A DNA stretch of 64,000 nucleotides from CAZYXZ01 sp964651395 (lineage in GTDB: Bacteria; Actinomycetota; Actinomycetes; BP-191), in the NCBI GenBank assembly GCA_964651395.1, contig CAZYXZ010000002.1, positions 1 through 64,000 of the forward strand, given 5' to 3'. Position 1 is the stretch's first letter; every line of letters starts with the position of its first letter. The notes under the pieces were generated by a model. The model was not told where the DNA came from. It ran no database searches and saw only the letters and a program-made list of their open reading frames with translations. Shown here piece by piece: positions 62,243 to 64,000 of this stretch. The translations under genes were made by a program, and so were the position numbers.

Positions 62243-62746
62243 TCAGCGAGAGACGGCGACGGGGTCGCACAGCGGGCAGGCGATCAGCCCGCGCTGCGTG
62301 ATGTCCTTGGGCTTCACACCGACGACATCCTCCTTGCCCTCGAGCATGGGGCATTCCGCCGTGTGGAAGCTCGTGCCGTCGCGCAGCGCGACCAGGCCGG
62401 TGCCGCCGCGACGGCGGCCCTGGCCGTTGGCCGACGCGGCGGGTGGCGCCTCCTGACCGGTCAGGAGGACGGCGTGCAGGTCCTCGACCATGCGCTCCAG
62501 ACGCGCGACCCGGTCGGCGTCGCGCCGCAGGTCGTCGATGAGCAGGATCCGGCTGCCGCCCGAGGCGAGGTAGGGCAGCTGCTTCGCGACCAGCACCTCA
62601 CCCGAGACGCCGATCCACCCGAGCAGCAGCGCGAGCAGGCCGAGTCCGATGCAGCCCCAGCCGACGACCGGGCGGCCGGTGTCGCCGAGCCACTGCACCA
62701 GCACCGCACGGTCGTCCGTGCTGGTGGGGTTCTCTCGCTCCGACAT
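62243..62746 (-). CDS. Single-helix membrane protein of unknown function
   Basis: 167 residues starting at ATG 62746, supported by GAGGAG just upstream; an earlier ATG at 62761 is less likely. A membrane helix (WGCIGLGLLALLLGWIGVSG) is followed by a coiled-coil-like segment (LIDDLRRDADRVARLERMVEDLHAVLL). A C-terminal domain has H-x-x-x-C near HTAECP and a CPLCDP at the end, which could bind metal or form a disulfide. Directly upstream of livHM (12 bases), so possibly an importer accessory. Confidence 0.62.
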   Translation of the reverse strand: MSERENPTSTDDRAVLVQWLGDTGRPVVGWGCIGLGLLALLLGWIGVSGEVLVAKQLPYLASGGSRILLIDDLRRDADRVARLERMVEDLHAVLLTGQEAPPAASANGQGRRRGGTGLVALRDGTSFHTAECPMLEGKEDVVGVKPKDITQRGLIACPLCDPVAVSR

Positions 62747-62795
62747 CTCGCTCCTCGGCATAGAGGTCTGCAGGGTGTGCGGCCAGGCTGCTAGG

Positions 62796-64000
62796 TCAGC
62801 GCCGCGCGCGGGCTGGGAGGCGGGCCCGGACGCTCACGACGCTGCCGATGCACAGCAGCATCCCGGCCAGGTAGGCGAGGCTGACGCGCCGTGCCTCGGG
62901 CTTGCCGAGCAGGCCGGTGACCCGCGTGATCCGGTTGGTCGTGCCCGGCGTCACGGGCACCGGGACCGGTACCGGCGCGCCCGGGTCCGGCACGATCACC
63001 GGGACGGGCGGCGCGGCCACGCCACCGTCGGTGGCCGGGGGCGCCTGCGGCTGCCCGAAGTCGACGTCGGGGAGCGGCGCGTCGGTAGGCACTGCGTCGA
63101 CGTCGGCGTACGCGACGGTGGCCGCGCCGCCGAAGAGCGCGCTGCCGAAGTAGCGGCGGTTGGGGTTCGGGATCGCGACGCACGGGAAGTTCGGGTCGGG
63201 CACCGGGCAGGGCAGGTTGGGCATGGGCGGCGCGCCGGTCACGACCTGCTCGAAGTCGACCAGCAGCCCCGCGGCGGTGCTGTGCTGCACCTTCCCGTCG
63301 CGCTGCAGCGTGACGCCGACGAGCCGGACGGTCAGCCCGGCCGCCGACAGCGCGGCCTCCAGCCCGTCGTTCGCCGCGTTGAGCAGCGCGGCGTCGTCGC
63401 CCTGGCCGGCGAAGTGCAGGCCCTTGTCGTCGATCACGCCGGGCGTGCCGGCGATGGTGACCCCGCTGACAGTGACCGAGCTGCCGTCGGAGATGAGCTT
63501 GTCCCCGTCGGTGCTGGTCTGGGAGATCGTGCGGATCGCGTCGATGTGGATGACACCGTCGGCCAGGTCGATGTCCTGGACGAGCGCCTCGGCCCGGGTG
63601 ACCAGGACCTTGCCGCCCTTCTCGAACGACTGGTGCGTCACCGCGCGGACCAGGCCGGCGGTGCCGATCGGCAACGTGACGTCGGCCGCGACCGCCAGCG
63701 TGTCGACGTACTGGCGATCGGCGTGCGCCTTCACCTGTCCCGGGTGGATGCCGAGCGCGGACGTGGCGGCCGCGATCGGGTCGGTGACGGCCGCCATCGG
63801 CGGTGCCGCGTCGATCCGCGTCGGGTATGACGCCTCCGTGCTGAACTGCCACGGCGGCGGGAAGCCGGCCGGGCACGAGCCCTCGGCGGCGAGACAGAGG
63901 ACGCTGGGCAGGTTCGACCCGCCACCCCCGGCCCAGTACGCCGACGCGCGGGCCGTCGACGCGCCGCCCGAGTCGAAGACCGACCGGCCTTCGGGCAGCC
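62796..64000 (-). CDS. Exported, membrane-anchored protein, 5' part outside the window
   Basis: The frame is open to the window end, so the N-terminus lies beyond 64000. Readable region: a beta-rich domain with repeated VTVSGVTIAGTPGVIDDKGLHFAG-like segments, then a cysteine pair region (NLPCPVPDPNFPC), a proline/valine-rich spacer (VPVIVPDPGAPVPVPVPVTPG) and a C-terminal hydrophobic helix with basic tail (LAGMLLCIGSVVSVRARLPARARR). Probably a surface-exposed protein anchored at its C-terminus. Family unknown. Confidence 0.7.
   Translation of the reverse strand, partial: LPEGRSVFDSGGASTARASAYWAGGGGSNLPSVLCLAAEGSCPAGFPPPWQFSTEASYPTRIDAAPPMAAVTDPIAAATSALGIHPGQVKAHADRQYVDTLAVAADVTLPIGTAGLVRAVTHQSFEKGGKVLVTRAEALVQDIDLADGVIHIDAIRTISQTSTDGDKLISDGSSVTVSGVTIAGTPGVIDDKGLHFAGQGDDAALLNAANDGLEAALSAAGLTVRLVGVTLQRDGKVQHSTAAGLLVDFEQVVTGAPPMPNLPCPVPDPNFPCVAIPNPNRRYFGSALFGGAATVAYADVDAVPTDAPLPDVDFGQPQAPPATDGGVAAPPVPVIVPDPGAPVPVPVPVTPGTTNRITRVTGLLGKPEARRVSLAYLAGMLLCIGSVVSVRARLPARARR

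Overview
The window reads as chromosomal DNA of a very GC-rich actinobacterium. The main clues are F420-type (LLM class) oxidoreductases, many GTG starts, ATGA/GTGA stop-start overlaps, apparently leaderless promoters, and FadE/FadD/Ltp/DUF35 genes like those used by Actinobacteria to degrade steroids, isoprenoids and fatty acids. I saw no tRNA, rRNA, CRISPR array, phage or plasmid genes and no transposase. Genes are densely packed: no stretch over about 140 bases lacks one.

Layout. (1) 1-7.4 kb: CoA-transferase, enoyl-CoA hydratase, three acyl-CoA dehydrogenases and an acyl-CoA ligase. (2) 7.4-9.9 kb: a membrane GGDEF/EAL protein. (3) 10-13.3 kb: ligase, dehydrogenase and glutathione peroxidase operon. 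(4) 13.3-18.2 kb: three-gene GMC oxidoreductase operon, then two tandem secreted endonuclease/phosphatase-fold proteins. (5) 18.2-27.6 kb: HyuA/HyuB with a lipoprotein gene between them, then an MFS exporter, ribokinase, lone E2-type acyltransferase, zinc ribbon and secreted LVIVD propeller. (6) 27.5-31 kb: hydratase, SCP2-type thiolase, and a fusion of a pseudo-HMG-CoA-synthase to DUF35. (7) 31-40.6 kb: secreted Asp-box protein, YbaK, LLM/VOC/alcohol dehydrogenase operon, LPXTG surface protein, second alcohol dehydrogenase, hydroxyisobutyrate-type dehydrogenase, SDR and a second LLM oxidoreductase that runs into a 10-N assembly gap. (8) 40.7-44.1 kb: SnoaL-like protein, cell-wall-anchored CocE/Xaa-Pro hydrolase and nitrobindin. 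(9) 44.1-51 kb: hydratase, Ltp2-type aldolase and DUF35 module, ADP-forming acyl-CoA synthetase and tandem CaiB. (10) 51-55 kb: double-cupredoxin lipoprotein, amidohydrolase, fused class I CoA-transferase. (11) 55.2-62.2 kb: branched-chain-type ABC importer (binding protein, fused LivHM, LivG, LivF) around a polytopic GT-C-like protein. (12) 62.2-64 kb: two exported or membrane proteins, the last cut by the window edge.

How it fits together. The cluster would import an unknown substrate, activate it with CoA (AMP ligases, ADP-forming ligase, CaiB), oxidise it (FadE pairs, alcohol dehydrogenases, SDR, GMC, LLM), hydrate it and cleave C-C bonds (thiolase, Ltp2-type aldolase). The strongest evidence for common control is a 14-bp palindrome, TGACRCNNRYGTCA. 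I found it 11 times, each next to the start of a catabolic, transport or signalling gene. No regulator gene lies in the window. Four copies of a 65-bp double-hairpin repeat sit beside four of these operators. The substrate cannot be named from sequence; a steroid- or isoprenoid-like compound is an inference.
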